From the NCBI GenBank assembly GCA_958439725.1, contig CAUBWJ010000004.1, forward strand, positions 1 to 64,000: a DNA stretch of 64,000 bases, written 5' to 3'. The position numbers and the translations under genes are program-made. Source of the stretch: an uncultured Muribaculaceae bacterium. Its GTDB lineage: Bacteria > Bacteroidota > Bacteroidia > Bacteroidales > Muribaculaceae. Shown here piece after piece: positions 1-10,021 of the stretch. Position 1 is the first letter of the stretch; each line of letters begins with the position of its first letter. The notes under the pieces are model-generated. The model saw only the letters and a program-made list of their open reading frames with translations. It had not been told where the DNA came from and searched no databases.

Positions 1-750
1 ATGGGAAGAGCATTTGAATACCGCAAAGCCCGCAAGCTCAAACGCTGGGGCAACATGTCGCGTACATTTACGCGTATAGGCAAGGAAATAACCATCGCCG
101 CCAAGGCAGGCGGTCCCGATCCCGATTCCAATCCCCGTCTGCGCGCGCTGATGCAGAACGCCAAGGCCGCCAACATGCCCAAGGACACCGTGGAACGCGC
201 CATTAAGAAGGCTACCGACAAGGACGCCGGCGACTACAAGGAAATCACATACGAAGGATACGGACCGCACGGCATTGCGATTTTCGTTGAGGCTGCTACC
301 GACAACAACACCCGCACCGTGGCCAACGTACGCTCCTATTTCACCAAATTCGGCGGTTCGCTGGGCACACAGGGTTCGCTTTCGTTCCTTTTCGACCACA
401 AATCAGTGTTCAAAATCAAACCCAAGGCCGACGTGAGCCTGGAGGATCTCGAGCTTGAGCTGATTGACTACGGTGTTGACGAACTTGTGGACGACGTGGA
501 CGATGACGACAACGAAATCATCGTGCTCTACGGTGGCTTCGAGGACTATTCCTCAATCCAGAACTATCTCGAGAGCAACGGCTTTGAAATCGTGTCGTCG
601 GAATTCGTGCGCATTCCCAACGACCTCAAGGAGGTTTCGGCCGAGCAGCGCGACGCTATCAACCGTCTCCTGGAGAAAATCGAGGAGGACGAGGATGTGC
701 AGAACGTGTTCCACAATATGAAAGAGCCTGACGAGGACGAGGAAGAATAA
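1..750 (+). CDS. yebC: YebC/PmpR-family DNA-binding or translation-associated protein
   Basis: A 249-residue protein of the usual YebC length. It opens with the family N-terminus (MGRAFEYRKARK, then RWGNMSRTFTRIGKEI) and carries the conserved blocks KAANMPKDTVERAIKKA and YEGYGPHGIAIFVEA, ending in an acidic tail (DEDEEE). Family members are cytoplasmic and have been described as transcription regulators and, more recently, as factors that help ribosomes through difficult stretches; which applies here cannot be read from sequence. The ATG is the first base of the window, so its promoter and upstream neighbour are not visible. It converges on prs, with a shared hairpin terminator between them. 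Confidence 0.95.
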   Translation: MGRAFEYRKARKLKRWGNMSRTFTRIGKEITIAAKAGGPDPDSNPRLRALMQNAKAANMPKDTVERAIKKATDKDAGDYKEITYEGYGPHGIAIFVEAATDNNTRTVANVRSYFTKFGGSLGTQGSLSFLFDHKSVFKIKPKADVSLEDLELELIDYGVDELVDDVDDDDNEIIVLYGGFEDYSSIQNYLESNGFEIVSSEFVRIPNDLKEVSAEQRDAINRLLEKIEEDEDVQNVFHNMKEPDEDEEE

Positions 751-778
751 CGTCCCTCCTCACAGTCAATAATACAAC

Positions 779-811
779 AAAGGCTGCCCGAGTGATTCGG
801 AGCAGCCTTTG
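779..811. terminator. bidirectional intrinsic terminator between yebC and prs
   Basis: A 9-bp perfect stem (AAAGGCTGC at 779-787, GCAGCCTTT at 802-810) with a 14-base loop lies between two convergent genes. The stem ends are A/T-rich on both sides, so it can serve both strands. Confidence 0.75.
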
Positions 812-849
812 TTATATCGCGTGTGGCAGCCGCCTGGGCGGCGGTTGTG

Positions 850-1794
850 TTATTTGAACAGGTATTGCTGCGAGATGGATTCGTTGTTGTGCACGCGGCG
901 GATGGTGTCGGCAATGAGCTTGGCGACGGAAATCACGGTAGCTTTCTTGCACTCGTGGCGCAGAGGGATGCTGTTTGTGAAAATCATCTCGGTCATGGCG
1001 CAGTTGTCAACGCGCTCGCTTGCGGGGTCGCTCATGATGGCGTGTGATGCGAGACCGCGCACCGATTTGGCGCCTTTCTCCATCATGAGGTCGGCAGCCT
1101 TGGTGATAGTGCCTGCGGTGTCCACCATGTCGTCGATGAGCACCACGTTCTTGTCCTTTACGTCGCCGATTACGGTCATCGATTCAACCACGTTGGCTTT
1201 GGCGCGCTGTTTGTGGCAGAGCACCAGAGGCACGTTGAGGAACTTGGCGTAGGAGTTTGCGCGCTTTGCACCGCCAACGTCGGGAGTGGCAATAACCATA
1301 TCCTCGAGATTGAGCGATTTGATGTAGGGGATGAATACCGACGAGGCATAGAGGTGGTCAACGGGAACGTTGAAGAATCCCTGAATCTGGTCGGCATGCA
1401 GGTCCATGGTAATCACACGGTTAACTCCGGCGGCGCTCAGAAGGTCGGCCACGAGTTTGGCGGCGATGGACACGCGGGGTTTGTCCTTGCGGTCCTGACG
1501 GGCCCAGCCGAAGTAGGGGATTACGGCTATCACGGAGTAGGCCGAGGCACGCTTGGCGGCGTCAATCATCAGCAGAAGCTCCATTAGATTGTCGCTGTTG
1601 GGGAAGGTAGACTGCACGAGATAGACCTCGCAGCCGCGGACGGTTTCTTCAAACGACACCTCGAATTCGCCGTCGGCGAAATGCTGGATGTTCATCTTAC
1701 CAAGTTCAAGGCCAAGGTCTTTGCAGATTTCTTCGCCCATATAGCGTGAAGCTGTACCGGCGAAAATCTTGATGGGATGGATTACGGATTGCAT
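850..1794 (-). CDS. prs: ribose-phosphate pyrophosphokinase (PRPP synthetase)
   Basis: Makes phosphoribosyl pyrophosphate from ribose-5-phosphate and ATP in the cytoplasm, feeding purine, pyrimidine, His, Trp and NAD synthesis. The 314-residue length is standard. Visible motifs are the flexible-loop/ATP region (FADGEFEVSFEETVRG, residues about 40-55), the active-site histidine loop (ITMDLHADQIQGFF) and the PRPP-binding loop NVVLIDDMVDTAGT near residue 220. A -7-type promoter box lies 29 bp upstream of the ATG, so the gene is probably transcribed on its own although the amylase gene precedes it by 61 bp on the same strand. Confidence 0.97.
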   Translation of the reverse strand: MQSVIHPIKIFAGTASRYMGEEICKDLGLELGKMNIQHFADGEFEVSFEETVRGCEVYLVQSTFPNSDNLMELLLMIDAAKRASAYSVIAVIPYFGWARQDRKDKPRVSIAAKLVADLLSAAGVNRVITMDLHADQIQGFFNVPVDHLYASSVFIPYIKSLNLEDMVIATPDVGGAKRANSYAKFLNVPLVLCHKQRAKANVVESMTVIGDVKDKNVVLIDDMVDTAGTITKAADLMMEKGAKSVRGLASHAIMSDPASERVDNCAMTEMIFTNSIPLRHECKKATVISVAKLIADTIRRVHNNESISQQYLFK

Positions 1795-1822
1795 ATAGAA
1801 GATTGGAAAAGAATTATCGCTG

Positions 1823-1830
1823 CAAAATTA
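1823..1830 (-). promoter_or_regulatory. -7 box of the prs promoter
   Basis: Read on the minus strand this is TAATTTTG, matching the Bacteroidetes -7 consensus TAnnTTTG, 29 bp from the prs start codon. No good -33 TTTG is seen at the expected distance. Confidence 0.5.
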
Positions 1831-1855
1831 CAAAGAAATATTCAGCCAACCGCAA

Positions 1856-3637
1856 TCAATCGTTTTTTTTACGGTTGGTTTTTCGGGGCTTTGCTTTGGA
1901 TGCCGTGGCGCCCTTTGCTTTTGTCCCGGTCTTAGGTTTGACGGGTGAGAGTACCCACACGGCTGCTCCTCCCGCAGGAACACTGACGGTGACGGGGGCG
2001 TCCGGCTCAAGCGTCATGGTGGATTCGGTACCGGTGAGAGCCTCGCGCCCTGCATAAGAGCCCGGTTCTATGCCCATGTAGTCGAACGCATGGGCCGGGA
2101 TGTTGACCGAGACTGTCAGATCCTTATGGTCGAAGTTTGCCACCACAAGCACGGTGTTGCCGCCGGGCTGATGGCGCAGGAAGGCATACTGACGGTCGGG
2201 GTTGAAATGCTCCGAGCGGGAATTAACCCACATGAGGTCATAGAACATGCCTTCGGCGATTGCGGCCTCGGTGTTGCACAGCGAGAGAATCGCGGCATAG
2301 TCGCGGCGCAGGGCGCGTTCGGCGGCAGTGAGCCGTGTCAGCGCCGGCTTGCCTGAGGCGAGCCAGCGGCGCATGGTGTCGAGGCTCCAGTAGTCGAAGA
2401 TGGTGGTGCGTCCGTCGCGTCCCGAGAATCCTTCGCTGTCCATGCCTTTCTCGCCCAGCTCCTGACCGAAATACACCATATACGGGCCGCGGCTCATGAG
2501 CGCGCCTACAGCCAGCGGCGCGATGCCGCGCGCGGCGTCGCCGGCGAAAAATTCGGAGGCGAGGCGCTGCTCGTCGTGGTTCTCGAGGAAGTTTAGCAGA
2601 TGGTCCTGCAGCCCTTCCACACGCTGCCAGCAGCCGGTGATGGCCGTGGCCGAGAGGCCGCAGGCGGTGACGGCGCGCAGGGTGTCGTAGAGGTTCACCT
2701 TGTCATAGAGATAGTCGAAACCGCCGCGCTGTATATAGTCGTGGTATATGCCGGTGTCATATAGCTCGGCGATGAATATCAGCCCGGGACGTCCTGCGGC
2801 TTTCACCTGGGGAATCACCCACTGCCAGAATTCCACGGGCACCATGTGGGCCATGTCGCAGCGGAAGCCGTCCACGCCCTTTCCGGCCCAGAACTTGAGG
2901 ATGTGGGCCATCTTGTGCCAGGTGGAGGGTATGGGCTCGAAATGGCATGAGCCGCCCCACGAGGGGTCGATACCGTAGTTGAGCTTCACGGTCTCGTACC
3001 AGTCGTTCACGCCGGGCGAGGCGTTGAAGCAGTCGTTGCCCGAGGCCTTGGCGGGGAATTCCACATAGGCCTCATCGCCTTCGCCGAGGGGGATTGTGGG
3101 GGCGAATCCGTAGCCGGGCAGGTAATAATAATTGTTGTCGCGGGCAAAGAAGAAGCCGGTGTTGTCGTCGGCTCCGAAATCGGCGGCAGCGTCGGCGGGG
3201 CGCGCGTCGCTGTGGTAGCGGCGTGCGGTGTGGTTGGGCACAAAGTCTATTATCACCTTCATGCCTGCGGCGTGTATGCGCTCCACAAGCGCCTCGAATT
3301 CGGCCATGCGGTTTTCCACGTCCACGGCCAGGTCGGGGTCCACGTCGTAGTAGTCCTTGATGGCGTAGGGCGAGCCGGCTATGCCTTTCACTATATAAGG
3401 ATTGTCGGCGGGAGTGATGCCGCTGGCGGTATAGTCGGTGGCCTCGGCATGTTCTATGATGCCTGTGAGCCACAGGTGAGTGGCTCCGAGGTTGCGCAAC
3501 GAGGCTATTATTTCCGGAGTATAGTCGTTGAATTTTCCGCTGCCGTTCTCAGCCATAGTGCCGTTGTGGCGGCAAGTGGCGTTGCGGTTGGTCATCAGAC
3601 GGGTGAAAATCTGATAGATTACAGGTTTCTGAGTCAT
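1856..3637 (-). CDS. GH13-family alpha-amylase, cytoplasmic
   Basis: A 593-residue glycoside hydrolase family 13 protein expected to cut alpha-1,4-glucans. The catalytic set is visible: VDGFRCDMAHM (nucleophile Asp), FIAELYD (acid/base Glu) and FLENHDEQR (third carboxylate); VIIDFVPNHTA is conserved region I. No signal peptide is seen, so it should act in the cytoplasm, on glycogen or imported maltodextrins. The start at 3637 (MTQKPVIYQIF) is preferred over an ATG at 3703, because the latter would add 22 basic residues and run into the upstream channel gene. The C-terminus ends in a Lys/Ala-rich tail. The exact subfamily is not assigned. Confidence 0.9.
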   Translation of the reverse strand: MTQKPVIYQIFTRLMTNRNATCRHNGTMAENGSGKFNDYTPEIIASLRNLGATHLWLTGIIEHAEATDYTASGITPADNPYIVKGIAGSPYAIKDYYDVDPDLAVDVENRMAEFEALVERIHAAGMKVIIDFVPNHTARRYHSDARPADAAADFGADDNTGFFFARDNNYYYLPGYGFAPTIPLGEGDEAYVEFPAKASGNDCFNASPGVNDWYETVKLNYGIDPSWGGSCHFEPIPSTWHKMAHILKFWAGKGVDGFRCDMAHMVPVEFWQWVIPQVKAAGRPGLIFIAELYDTGIYHDYIQRGGFDYLYDKVNLYDTLRAVTACGLSATAITGCWQRVEGLQDHLLNFLENHDEQRLASEFFAGDAARGIAPLAVGALMSRGPYMVYFGQELGEKGMDSEGFSGRDGRTTIFDYWSLDTMRRWLASGKPALTRLTAAERALRRDYAAILSLCNTEAAIAEGMFYDLMWVNSRSEHFNPDRQYAFLRHQPGGNTVLVVANFDHKDLTVSVNIPAHAFDYMGIEPGSYAGREALTGTESTMTLEPDAPVTVSVPAGGAAVWVLSPVKPKTGTKAKGATASKAKPRKTNRKKND

Positions 3638-3653
3638 GGATGGTATTGATTTG

Positions 3654-4445
3654 TTATTTTTTTTGCGGGCGGAGATGGATGTAAGCCTGTATGCACCCCA
3701 CAAACACTGATCCGCCTATGATATTGCCGATTGTAGCCGGCACAAGGTTGTCTATTAGAAACCGCCCCACGGTGACATCGGCACCCTGCATCATTCCGGC
3801 CGGAATGAAAAACATGTTGGCTATGCAGTGTTCATAGCCGAGGGCCACAAAGGCCATTACCGGCAGGAAACATCCGGCCATCTTTTCAATCAGGGTGTGG
3901 CCTGCCAGAGCAAGCCATACGGCAAGGCACACACACCAGTTGGCGCCTATGGCCTTGAGCAGTACCTGGCAGAACGTCATGGACACCTTGGCCTGTGCCA
4001 TGCGGCAGATTGCGCCGTTGTAGGGCTCGGATGCCGTAAGTCCGGCGAGATACACCAGAAAATATGCGAAAAGGAGCGCTCCTATAAAGTTGCCGAGGTA
4101 AACAATGGTCCAGTTGCGGGCTATCGACTTCCAGCCGAACCGTCCCTGCATGCATCCCGGCATGAGAAGGGCGTTGTTGCCGGTGAAAAGCTCGGCCCCG
4201 AGCACTACCACAAGTATAAGGCCTATGGGAAACATCATTCCGCTCAGCAGACGCTGAAGCCCCGGATTGGCGGCGGTGATTTCGGGGAATCCGAATCCCA
4301 CTATTACCGACAGTATTCCTCCGAAAGCTATGAAGCAACCGGCCATAACCGATTGTATCCACAGACGCCATGCGGGTGCCGAAGCCTTGGCGCAGCCGAT
4401 TTCGAGTGTTGCCGAAGTGATTTCGGCCGGCGACATAATTTTCAT
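3654..4445 (-). CDS. formate/nitrite transporter family channel
   Basis: A 263-residue inner-membrane protein of the FNT (FocA/NirC) family with about six hydrophobic helices. The first family signature is clear (GAELFTGNNALL), as is the block with the central pore histidine (VALGYEHCIANMFF). FNT channels move formate, nitrite, hydrosulfide or related monovalent anions; the substrate cannot be chosen here, since no formate lyase or nitrite reductase gene is adjacent. The start at 4445 (MKIMSPAEITSATLE) is chosen because a full promoter lies just upstream and an earlier ATG at 4574 would include it. The amylase gene follows after 16 bp and may be co-transcribed. Confidence 0.9.
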   Translation of the reverse strand: MKIMSPAEITSATLEIGCAKASAPAWRLWIQSVMAGCFIAFGGILSVIVGFGFPEITAANPGLQRLLSGMMFPIGLILVVVLGAELFTGNNALLMPGCMQGRFGWKSIARNWTIVYLGNFIGALLFAYFLVYLAGLTASEPYNGAICRMAQAKVSMTFCQVLLKAIGANWCVCLAVWLALAGHTLIEKMAGCFLPVMAFVALGYEHCIANMFFIPAGMMQGADVTVGRFLIDNLVPATIGNIIGGSVFVGCIQAYIHLRPQKK

Positions 4446-4463
4446 ATCTCGTTGGTTTTGGTG

Positions 4464-4495
4464 CAAATTTACCCAAAATCCCGCGTTCCGACAAA
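4464..4495 (-). promoter_or_regulatory. complete Bacteroidetes-type promoter of the FNT gene
   Basis: On the minus strand a TTTG (4492-4495) is followed by a 20-bp spacer and TAAATTTG (4464-4471), an ideal -33/-7 pair. It predicts a transcript start near 4457 and a leader of roughly a dozen bases. Confidence 0.7.
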
Positions 4496-4529
4496 TGCGG
4501 GACCTCTTGTGTGGAATCTGTGTGAAACG

Positions 4530-4571
4530 AAAAGACGCCATGCCGGCCGGTTGGCCTACACAGCGTCTTTT
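4530..4571 (-). terminator. terminator of the TonB receptor/lipoprotein operon
   Basis: A 9-bp stem (AAAAGACGC / GCGTCTTTT) encloses a GC-rich inner dyad, 24 bp beyond the stop codon of the lipoprotein gene, with a T-rich 3' arm on the minus strand. Confidence 0.65.
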
Positions 4572-4594
4572 CATATTTTGTCAGAACGGTGTTA

Positions 4595-6643
4595 TCAGTC
4601 GTTCCAGGTGCAGGATACGTATGTGAACGTTGCGGGAGCGGTCACTTCGTAAACTATTGTCACGGGATGATTGGTGCCGTCGTAATAAGTGAAGTTGATG
4701 GTGTAAAGCACATCAATTCCTGCAACGGGCACTGCATCGGGATGCAGAATGGCGAGAGCTGCGGGGAATACCTCCTTCTCGAAGCGTTCCTTCTCGAGAG
4801 CCACCACTTCGGCGTCGGTCATCGAATCGTAGCCGGCATACTGGGTCTTGGCTGCCGAAGGACGGAGGTCGACGTTGCCCTGGTAGGCCGATGTGCCGCA
4901 ATAGTATTCGTTGTTGCCGTAGGATGAAACATAAGCGGCACCGTCGGGAACATTGGCGCGTACCCAGTCAACGCAGGTCTGGAAATAGAGAGTGGAAATC
5001 TCAATTCCGCGGCCTACAGGCAGGGTGATTGTCACGCTGGGGTCGTAATTCCATACGTTTGCATTCTTGACAAACTGAGCGGTCTCGGCTTCTATGCCGT
5101 CGTTGATTTCCCATTCCGTACCGTTGTAGATATACTGGTTGCAGCGGATTGAGTTTACGGAATTCTCACGGTAAACGTAAACCACAAATTTGCTGTCGTC
5201 GGCAGCGGCGTAGGGGAATTTCTGCTTGAGGAATATGGGGAAGAACTTGGCGGGGGAAGTGCCCTCCAGATTGTCGTAGTTCTGACCCATTGCCTGATAA
5301 TCGGCGTGGGAAAGGGCCAGGGCGTCGGCCATAGGAGCCCACTTGCTGCCGTCGAACTGGTAGATGGCGTTTTCGTTGACAGAGGGAACGGTTACCGCAC
5401 GTGAGGCAGCTGCGGCTGTGGCGGTGGAAAGAGTGGTAACTCCGGTTTCGCCAACCTTGGTAATGATTGTATTCAGGAATGCGCCTTTGCTTGCGATTGC
5501 AACCACATAGCCTTCAACGGTGACGGTGGCACCATCGGTAAACATGGCTTTGGCATCGTTGGAGAGACCGTAGGGGCTTAACTGTACGGTGGTGCCATCA
5601 AGACTGATGTTTACGTAATTTCCCACGCTTACCTTACCGGTGAATTTGGAGTAAACCGGCGAGATGGGAGAGGCGCCCTTGGCCATGGCGTCGGCAACAA
5701 AGGCATCGATTTCGGCGCCGGTCCAGGTCTTGGCTGTGGGCTCGGTTACATTCTGGGTGCCTTTTACCTCGGGAGTGGAGCCTTTGGCAATCTGCCATCC
5801 GTAGTTGTAGGAGTCGAGCACGGAGCTGATTACAACCTGGTCGCCGACCTTAAGGTTGGAGTTGTTGGAGGGAGAGTAGACGAAAATCGAACCTGAGGCA
5901 TCGGATACTACCGGACCCTGGGTAGATACAGCCATTACCACGGCGTTGATGTCAATCTGGTCGTCGTCGTTCATGTTGCTGAGGCCGCCAAGAACGGTTG
6001 TGGGTGTAAACTCGGGTACGTCGGGGTCGTCGGGAGCTGTGAACACCGGATTGGTATCGGAGGTGTTGTAGTTGACCACTACGCAGTTGCCGGCTTCGGC
6101 ATCGGGGAACTGGGTCTTCAGAATGCCGGGAATGGAACGCTCGGCAGTGTGGGCGGGAGCGAACGACGCTGTGTAGTCATTGTCGCTGCCCCATACCTGC
6201 TGATAGTTCTCATCGCTTACGGTATAGCTCTGTGCGGCAGAGGCCTGAGCTACTTCCTCGGGCAGCCCGGTAGCCATGTTGTAGGTAATCTTTATGGCTG
6301 AACCGTTGGAAAGCACCGAATAACTGAAGTTGGGGTTGGTGAGCAGCGCGGGAATATAATCCTTGGGTTGAATCTGCTCGGAGAAAGCCTGTGTGGAGGC
6401 AACAGCCTTGAGCTCGGTTGCAGTTCCGGCGGCTTCGGCCATCTGCTTGTTTGCCGAGTTGTTTGATATGTATTTGTAGTCGTCGGGTGTGAGAGTGTAC
6501 TCGATGGTCTGGACATCGGTGGGGTTCGGCTCCTCAAATCCGTCGAGTTTGTCGTTCCATGAGTTGTCGTCGCACGATGCCATTGTGAGGGCGCAGGCGG
6601 CAGCAATCAGGAGTCGGTTGAATTTTATTTTCATGTCTTTCAC
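4595..6643 (-). CDS. outer-membrane lipoprotein of a TonB-receptor operon, function unknown
   Basis: A 682-residue exported lipoprotein: signal peptide, then lipobox LTMASC at about residue 24 followed by acidic residues, typical of surface lipoproteins in Bacteroidales. The middle (about 215-400) has a beta-rich stretch (INAVVMAVSTQGPVVSD, LKVGDQVVISSVLDSYNY) that looks like an OB fold. Segments before and after it share the pattern of a DDYK/DENYQ/HADYQ motif followed by an F-P repeat, which suggests internal duplication. It starts 18 bp after the TonB receptor gene, so the two probably form a receptor/surface-lipoprotein pair. It is not SusD-like. A second possible ATG lies at 6634. Its ligand is unknown. 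Confidence 0.7.
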   Translation of the reverse strand: MKDMKIKFNRLLIAAACALTMASCDDNSWNDKLDGFEEPNPTDVQTIEYTLTPDDYKYISNNSANKQMAEAAGTATELKAVASTQAFSEQIQPKDYIPALLTNPNFSYSVLSNGSAIKITYNMATGLPEEVAQASAAQSYTVSDENYQQVWGSDNDYTASFAPAHTAERSIPGILKTQFPDAEAGNCVVVNYNTSDTNPVFTAPDDPDVPEFTPTTVLGGLSNMNDDDQIDINAVVMAVSTQGPVVSDASGSIFVYSPSNNSNLKVGDQVVISSVLDSYNYGWQIAKGSTPEVKGTQNVTEPTAKTWTGAEIDAFVADAMAKGASPISPVYSKFTGKVSVGNYVNISLDGTTVQLSPYGLSNDAKAMFTDGATVTVEGYVVAIASKGAFLNTIITKVGETGVTTLSTATAAAASRAVTVPSVNENAIYQFDGSKWAPMADALALSHADYQAMGQNYDNLEGTSPAKFFPIFLKQKFPYAAADDSKFVVYVYRENSVNSIRCNQYIYNGTEWEINDGIEAETAQFVKNANVWNYDPSVTITLPVGRGIEISTLYFQTCVDWVRANVPDGAAYVSSYGNNEYYCGTSAYQGNVDLRPSAAKTQYAGYDSMTDAEVVALEKERFEKEVFPAALAILHPDAVPVAGIDVLYTINFTYYDGTNHPVTIVYEVTAPATFTYVSCTWND

Positions 6644-6661
6644 TATTGAATGAGGCGAGAA

Positions 6662-9600
6662 TTAGAAGTTGACTTTAAGTTTGATGCTGTAGGTGCGTCC
6701 GAACGAATAGAACACGCGGTTGGCGTTTTTCCATGTTCCTACTTCGCCGAGGTCGGTCTGTGCCTGGGTTACATAATTGTAGTTGCACAGGTTGTTGACG
6801 TTGCCATAGAGAGTGGCGTCAAGACCTCCGAGGTTGAAACGGTAGGATGCGTTGAGGTCAAGCTGGTTGCCCCATGGAATTCTCCAGGGAGTGCCGGGCT
6901 TGAGCACCTTGCCGTTCTGAAGGCTCGATGACGTGAGGGAGATATCGGAGTAGTTGCGGAAGTATGCTGTCCAGTCTGCGCCTATGCGGAAGCCTTTGAA
7001 CGGACGGAATGTAACGCCGAACGAAGTTGTGGTCTGAGCCGAGCCGCTTACCTTTACGCCTTTCTGCTCAAGGGTTGCGCTCAGGTGGTCGGGAGCCATG
7101 ATGCCCGAAGCGATTGTACCGTTGAGGTTCGACAGAGGATCGCCGTTCTGGTTGTAGAAGTATCCGGTGGCGTTTGAATCCCACTGCCAGTCGCCCAGAG
7201 AGAGCATGGCGTCGAAGTCAAACCATTTTACCGGTTTGTACTTGAGGCTTATCTCCAGACCCATGTGGCGGGCGTCTACACCCGACATTGCGAAGTAATA
7301 GTAGGTAGAACCGTCTTTTGCAATGCTGGGGTCAATCTGTTCACCCTTGCTCATGGTGCGGTCCATCCATTTGGTATAGTAAGCGTTGACGTCGATGGCG
7401 AGTTTGGGCGAGTGGAAGCCGTAGCCTATTTCGAGTGAGCCCACTTTCTCATTGAGCGCATCGGGGTTGGTGATGTTTGAACGCTGAGAGCTGAGGAACA
7501 CGCCGTAGCTGAAGAAAGGCGCACGGCTTATGTAGCCGCCGTTGAGGAACACGTTGTTGTGGCGGTCGATGTTGTAGTTGACACCACCTTTGATTGTTCC
7601 GCCAAGGAAGTTCTTGGTTTCAGAGCGTGAGTGGGCGGCATCGTAGTAGTAGAAGTCCTTACGCCAGTAGGTGTTGTTGTTGAATGCTCCGGCCAGCACC
7701 AGGTTGAGGCGTTTGTCGAGCATGGTGTATTCGGCCTGGGCATAGACACCTTCCTGAGCTGTGAAGCCGTCGTAGTTGCGGTTGACGACATCGCCCACGT
7801 GCAGTTTCTCATAAACCCAGTCGGTCATGGTGTTGTTGTGGGTGGCGTTGTTGTAGGGCTGAACGTTTTTACGGTTGGCGTTGTCAATGTAGTATTCGCC
7901 GCCGAAGAGGTCGGCGATTTCGGTCTTGTGGTGGCCTACGTAGTAGCGAACGTCAAGACCGCCGGTGAGGTTGAGTCTGTTGCCGTTTTTGAAGTCGAGG
8001 CTCTTTTTGTAGGAGGAGATGATTCCGTAGGTCTCGTGGCTGTTAATCTGATTGCCGATAACCATGTTGGAGCCGGTGGTTGATTCGGCATTCATCTGTT
8101 CAATGGCAGCGTAGTCGTAATAGCCTTCGGGAGTGCGGAACTGCATGTTGAGGTTGCCGTTGTTGGCGCCGTACCATGAAGAGCCGTAGTTGGCAATCTG
8201 AGAGCCGTTTACGTCGTAGATGGTGCGGCCCAGGCCGGTGCGTCCGCCACCTGAGGTGATTGATGTGTAGATTGACGATGACAGCGATGACGACTCATCG
8301 ATCTGCCATATATGGTTGAGTGCAATCTGAGGCTTGTGGTAGAAGTTGTGGTTTGAGTTGTAGGCTTTGCCGTTAGAGCGGAAACCGTAGGTGGGGTTGT
8401 AACCGTAGGGGCTTTCTCCTCTCATGTAGTCGCGCACGCTCTGCCAGCCGTCGATGGTGAGGCCGTTGTTGTAGTTACTTTGAAGTCGAGGCTCTTTTTG
8501 TAGGAGGAGATGATTCCGTAGGTCTCGTGGCTGTTAATCTGATTGCCGATAACCATGTTGGAGCCGGTGGTTGATTCGGCATTCATCTGTTCAATGGCAG
8601 CGTAGTCGTAATAGCCTTCGGGAGTGCGGAACTGCATGTTGAGGTTGCCGTTGTTGGCGCCGTACCATGAAGAGCCGTAGTTGGCAATCTGAGAGCCGTT
8701 TACGTCGTAGATGGTGCGGCCCAGGCCGGTGCGTCCGCCACCTGAGGTGATTGATGTGTAGATTGACGATGACAGCGATGACGACTCATCGATCTGCCAT
8801 ATATGGTTGAGTGCAATCTGAGGCTTGTGGTAGAAGTTGTGGTTTGAGTTGTAGGCTTTGCCGTTAGAGCGGAAACCGTAGGTGGGGTTGTAACCGTAGG
8901 GGCTTTCTCCTCTCATGTAGTCGCGCACGCTCTGCCAGCCGTCGATGGTGAGGCCGTTGTTGTAGTTACGCTGGTCGTGCCACTGGGGAGCTCCAAAGCC
9001 GGTAAGGCCTATCTGGTGCTTGTCGTTCAGACGTTTGGTGACGTTGAGGAACCATGAGTATGACTCGAAAGCGGTGCCCTCTACATGGCCATAGCCATCG
9101 GCCCATTTGCGTGCACCGAGAACGGTCACGGCCCAGCCGTTTTTCATCAGACCGGTAGAGAGTTTCACGCCCACCTGGTTCATGCCGTCGTTGCCCATGC
9201 CGTACCATACCGAGCCACCTTTTTCAACGTCGATGGTGCGTGTGGTGATGTTGATGGTACCGCCGATAGAAGGGGTGGAAACGATGGTTGCGCCGAGACC
9301 GCGCTGTGTCTGGATAGAAGATGCCACGTCGGAAAGATTGGCCCAGTTGCTCATGTAGACGCCGCCCCATTCCATATCGTTCACGGGGATACCGTTGATG
9401 AGCATGGCAACATTTTCGCTCTGGAAGCCGCGCATACGGGTCTTGGCATCGCCCCAGCCGCCGCCTTCGCTGCGGGTGTAGACGCCGGGAGTGGTCTTGA
9501 GAACCTCAAGAAGCTCCTGGTTGCCGAGCTTGAATTCGAGTTCCTGTGCGTTGATGGTCGAGAGGGCCACGGGGGTCTCGCGGGTCTTGCCCACCGACTG

Positions 9601-9921
9601 TGTGATCACCACGTCATTGAGCATGAGCGCCTCGGTCTCCATGGTGATGGTGCCGAGGTTGGCTGCCGGAGTAAGGTCCACGGGCTTGTAGCCCACAAAT
9701 GTGATCTGGATGGTTTTGGTGCCGGCAGGGACGGTGAGCTTGAAGGCTCCGTCGATGTTGGTGGCTGTGGAGGCTTTTGTGCCTACAGCCTTAACTGTGG
9801 CGCCGATGAGCGGTTCGTTCTGCTCGTCGACAACCGTGCCGGTGCAGGTGATGTCGGGCGCTGCGAAAGCTGCCGAGCAAATCAACCAGATAGCTGTTGT
9901 TAAGAGAATGAGTCTCTTCAT
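6662..9921 (-). pseudogene. TonB-dependent receptor broken by a 491-bp tandem duplication
   Basis: The gene starts at 9921 (MKRLILLTTAIWLICSAAFA, a signal peptide), continues with a carboxypeptidase-regulatory-like domain (GTVVDEQNEPLIGATVKA) and a plug domain (LEVLKTTPGVYTRSEG, then RMRGFQSENVAMLING), and enters the beta-barrel. After one copy of the duplicated segment the frame shifts and stops at 8422 (499 residues). The remaining barrel, ending IKLKVNF, is open from 8437 to 6662 in another frame. Removing one 491-bp copy restores one open frame of 922 residues, a normal receptor length. As written the receptor is truncated in mid-barrel and should not fold. No SusD partner follows; the next gene is the unknown lipoprotein. 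The break may be real or an assembly error. Confidence 0.85.
7988..8969. repeat. perfect 491-bp direct tandem duplication
   Basis: Copy A is 7988-8478 and copy B is 8479-8969. Read base by base they appear identical, starting TTTGAAGTCGAGG and ending GTTGTTGTAGTTAC. The bases flanking the copies differ at both edges, so there is no extra microhomology. The unit length is not a multiple of three, so it shifts the receptor reading frame. Confidence 0.93.
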
Positions 9922-10021
9922 AATTGAATTGCAGGTTATTAATTGATATGATTGGTTAAATTTTTTATCTAAATCGTTCCCTGGGGGAGAGATTGGGGTG
10001 GTGCTCACGCACAGACACACG

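Noticed and set aside
6662..9921. A SusC/SusD polysaccharide uptake pair
   Set aside because: The receptor is shorter than SusC proteins and its partner lacks SusD features.
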